NCBI GenBank assembly: GCA_017547165.1
Contig: JAFYQK010000022.1
Coordinates: 24,391 to 88,390, forward strand
Origin: Bacteroidaceae bacterium
Lineage (GTDB): Bacteria > Bacteroidota > Bacteroidia > Bacteroidales > Bacteroidaceae
DNA length: 64,000 bases
Direction: 5' to 3'
Shown: positions 62,226-64,000 of the stretch, one piece after another
Layout of the letters: each line of letters begins with the position of its first letter
Position numbering within the stretch: position 1 is the stretch's first letter
Made by a program: the position numbers and the translations under genes
Notes under the pieces: generated by a model
Database searches by the model: none
What the model was told of the DNA's origin: nothing
Seen by the model: only the letters and a program-made list of their open reading frames with translations

Positions 62226-62942
62226 TTATTTTTTACAAAAGAAATCAATCGCCAAATCAATCATAATTGCAGTTATAGAAACTCCTCGCTTAGCCTCATC
62301 ATCCTTAATAGAAGATTTCACGACTGATGATATAAAGCTAGTAGCTAAGTGTAACATTTTGTTGACTGGCTTATCTTCGGGTTTATTGTTGAGTATTGCA
62401 TCAATGCCTTGAAAAACCGTAATTGCAGCATTCGCCTTTGCATACTCCTCGTTGCTAGGCTCTATGGCCTCAGCAATACTTACAGCATACTTAGATACAG
62501 CAAGAAGATCCGCAACCTTTAACTGGTGACCTTGGGCGTTCTGATATAGTACTTCTTCTTGCTGAAAAGTATGAGTCGGTCTATACAAAACGCTTTGGGC
62601 ATATGTGTATTGGGTAGAATATATATTGCGTCTACCAAGCTCAAATTGTAGAGCTTTTAGGCAGCCTTGAATATTCATTCGTAACAATGTGTCATCTTTA
62701 ATGTCATATATAGATGTTGGTAGTACATTGGGGATGACTCCGTTATCAAGCATTGTTTGCTTAGTATTTAGATAGATGCTATCTGTTAAATATGGGATAT
62801 TCACATTCCCTACGGCAACATACTTGGCAATCATATCCTCTCTATTGCCAGATACATATGCCAGATATAGATTAGAATATGCTATTTCTAATCTCAAAAA
62901 CTCCTCGTTTTTTTGCTGTATATACGTATCAATAGTCATCAT
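62226..62942 (-). CDS. Unknown protein, first gene of the restriction operon
   Basis: A 238-residue protein not recognised. Residues 1-40 (MMTIDTYIQQKNEEFLRLEI, AYSNLYLAYVSG) look helical; the middle is mixed (YLTDSIYLNTKQTMLDNGVI); the end is a long helical region (LADLLAVSKYAVSIAEAIEP-like VADLLAVSKYAVSIAEA, AAITVFQGIDAILN, VSITAIMIDLAIDFF). No catalytic motif or signal peptide. Two ATG codons at 62942 and 62939 are both possible starts. As the promoter-proximal gene of a defence operon it may be a sensor, antitoxin or inhibitor. That is inference. Confidence 0.7.
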   Translation of the reverse strand: MMTIDTYIQQKNEEFLRLEIAYSNLYLAYVSGNREDMIAKYVAVGNVNIPYLTDSIYLNTKQTMLDNGVIPNVLPTSIYDIKDDTLLRMNIQGCLKALQFELGRRNIYSTQYTYAQSVLYRPTHTFQQEEVLYQNAQGHQLKVADLLAVSKYAVSIAEAIEPSNEEYAKANAAITVFQGIDAILNNKPEDKPVNKMLHLATSFISSVVKSSIKDDEAKRGVSITAIMIDLAIDFFCKK

Positions 62943-62969
62943 ATGCGCTGTTTCAAGCCTATTTGTTTA

Positions 62970-62977
62970 CAAAGTTA
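62970..62977 (-). promoter_or_regulatory. Bacteroidetes -7 box of the restriction operon
   Basis: On the minus strand TAACTTTG, 28 bases before ATG 62942. The -33 TTTG is not well matched, so the promoter may be weak or regulated (for example by the XRE protein). Confidence 0.5.
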
Positions 62978-63333
62978 TAAAATATTATGCAATATAAAAA
63001 GAAAATAGGTTGGAATAATACTGCTTTGAGTGTAATTGTTTTCAATATGCCTTATAATTCGTCAGTAGGGGAGTTTAATTTGAATTTTAAAAGATAATAG
63101 TAGATAAAAGAAGGGAACTTAAAACATTCCGTGCCATCAACAATTACCTACTAACATAATTATCTTTCAATAATACTCCACAGTTGCAATTCAACTATAA
63201 TAAACCTTGTTTGATATAGGGTGAGATGGTGGATATACCCCTTAAGGAATAGCACAGTTTCCTAAAATGTTTTGTTACGTTTAACAAAAGTGTTAGGACA
63301 AGCAAATAAACAGTTGAAATGCTTATTCATAAA

Positions 63334-63379
63334 AATGTACTAAACGTTAAGGACAATTGTCCCCAATATTTAGTACATT
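63334..63379. repeat. Nested inverted repeats before the HU-like gene
   Basis: AATGTACTAAA (63334-63344) pairs perfectly with TTTAGTACATT (63369-63379); within the loop GGACAATTGTCC (63351-63362) is a perfect palindrome. The sequence TGTCCCCAATATT occurs at 63358-63370 and again at 63402-63414. Confidence 0.75.
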
Positions 63380-63440
63380 GCTCCGCAACATTTAGTAGAA
63401 ATGTCCCCAATATTGAGGATATAATTTAAATGCTGTTTTT

Positions 63441-63472
63441 CTTGCATTTGTATCCTTATTATATTATCTTTG
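63441..63472 (+). promoter_or_regulatory. Bacteroidetes promoter of the HU-like gene
   Basis: TATCTTTG at 63465-63472 with CTTG (three of four to TTTG) 20 bases upstream. The ATG is 43 bases after it. Confidence 0.65.
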
Positions 63473-63515
63473 TATTGGTTTATCTACAATTTATCTACAA
63501 TCAATACATTGACAT

Positions 63516-64000
63516 ATGGCAAAATACATCAAACAGGAGTTGCCTGATTTGCACAAGACAGGCGAGAAGAAGGCTTATTATCGTTTGAAAACAGAACGGA
63601 AAATAGACTTTAATCAATTTATAGACCGAATCAGCAGTCATAATTCGGGTATCAGTAAAGGAGAGGCTATTCATGTTCTCATGCACGCTACCGATATTTT
63701 GGCCGAACTCCTTGCAGATGGCTATGCTGTAACGATTGATGATATGGGTACTTTCAAAGCCACTATCGGTTTAGTTGAGGACAAGGATATGGATTCTTTT
63801 GAGGAAGGTACTCCCAAACTGAATGCACGCAGCCTAAGGATAGATGGTGTGAACTTTCTGGCGGACAAGAAACTGATTGCCAATGTGGACCGGCGTTGCG
63901 ACCTGAAACGTGCTGGAGTAAGTCGTCTTTGCCGTTCTCCGTTTACCAAGGAACAGCGTCTGCAGAAGGCCTTGGAATATCTGCAATCTCATGGGGCAAT
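63516..64000 (+). CDS. HU-like DNA-binding protein (HU-HIG type), cut by the window end
   Basis: The frame from ATG 63516 is open to the end of the window (161 codons). It reads MAKYIKQELPDLHKTGEKKA, YYRLKTERKIDFNQFIDRIS, SGISKGEAIHVLMHATDILA, VTIDDMGTFKATIGLVED. This is the pattern of Bacteroidetes HU-related proteins (HU-HIG / viral histone-like family): a long helical dimer core with beta arms that contact DNA. After residue 130 an Arg-rich part (VSRLCRSPFTKEQRLQKALE) may be a second DNA-binding region. It is the first gene after the island on the right. Confidence 0.8.
   Translation, partial: MAKYIKQELPDLHKTGEKKAYYRLKTERKIDFNQFIDRISSHNSGISKGEAIHVLMHATDILAELLADGYAVTIDDMGTFKATIGLVEDKDMDSFEEGTPKLNARSLRIDGVNFLADKKLIANVDRRCDLKRAGVSRLCRSPFTKEQRLQKALEYLQSHGA

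Larger units (their letters stand above)
62943..63515. other. Gene-free divergent promoter region
   Basis: Some 570 AT-rich bases between the restriction operon and the HU-like gene. It holds the operon's -7 box, nested inverted repeats at 63334-63414 and the HU-like gene promoter. No protein-like frame was found on either strand. Confidence 0.65.

Overview
The window reads as a chromosomal segment of a Bacteroidales bacterium, most likely Prevotellaceae (Prevotella/Segatella type). This rests on Bacteroidetes promoters of the TTTG / TAnnTTTG kind (7785-7816, 24136-24167 and 28861-28892 each have an exact 20-base spacer), the ssb-gldE pair, a HU-like protein of the Bacteroidetes type, a 29-residue basic protein typical of the phylum, and generally weak Shine-Dalgarno signals. 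The genus is inference; no rRNA is present.

Region by region. 1-4.9 kb (minus): a tripartite RND efflux operon (fusion protein, RND pump, start of the outer membrane factor, cut by the window edge). 5-7.7 kb (minus): RNase G, a tiny basic protein and a TIGR02757/DUF2400 protein. 7.8-10.3 kb (plus): ssb, gldE and a membrane protein. 10.4-18.4 kb (minus): DedA protein, glycosyltransferase, lysA, lysC, FtsE-like ATPase, then hisIE-hisF-hisA-hisH with overlapping reading frames. 18.4-28.8 kb (minus): a secreted protein with a two-cassette ATPase, ruvC, a DUF1573 protein, nadE (glutaminase cysteine replaced), htpG and clpC. 28.9 kb: tRNA-Arg(TCT). 29.3-33.3 kb (minus): a carboxyltransferase/biotinyl-like protein, an 880-base gene-free stretch and glyA. 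33.5-48.8 kb (plus): pyrB-pyrI, PBP1A, a MORN-repeat protein, glgB with a histone-like tail, a membrane protein, an aminotransferase, a LolC/E-like permease, prmA, an Arg/Tyr-rich repeat protein and a FadL/OmpP1-like protein. 48.9-53 kb (minus): mfd and a Nudix hydrolase.

53-63 kb is an AT-rich defence island in one minus-strand operon: unknown 238-aa protein, XRE regulator, HsdR, HsdS, a PrrC-type anticodon nuclease, HsdM, a TIR-domain protein and a Bro-N/Fic fusion, with inter-gene gaps of about 3-30 bases. It combines a type I restriction-modification enzyme with three potential growth-stopping effectors: tRNA cleavage by PrrC, probable NAD-type nucleotide hydrolysis by TIR, and AMPylation by Fic. 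The PrrC catalytic triad, TIR glutamate and Fic motif are all visible. To my knowledge this combination is not a named system, and it is the main candidate for something new here. Decayed gene pieces lie on its left side, and nested inverted repeats plus a HU-like gene (cut by the window end) lie on its right.

Other points of note: NAD synthetase without its glutaminase nucleophile, a biotinyl-like domain without the biotin lysine, an SSB without the acidic tip, and a dispersed GGTGAG-rich repeat present both between genes and in frame inside mfd.
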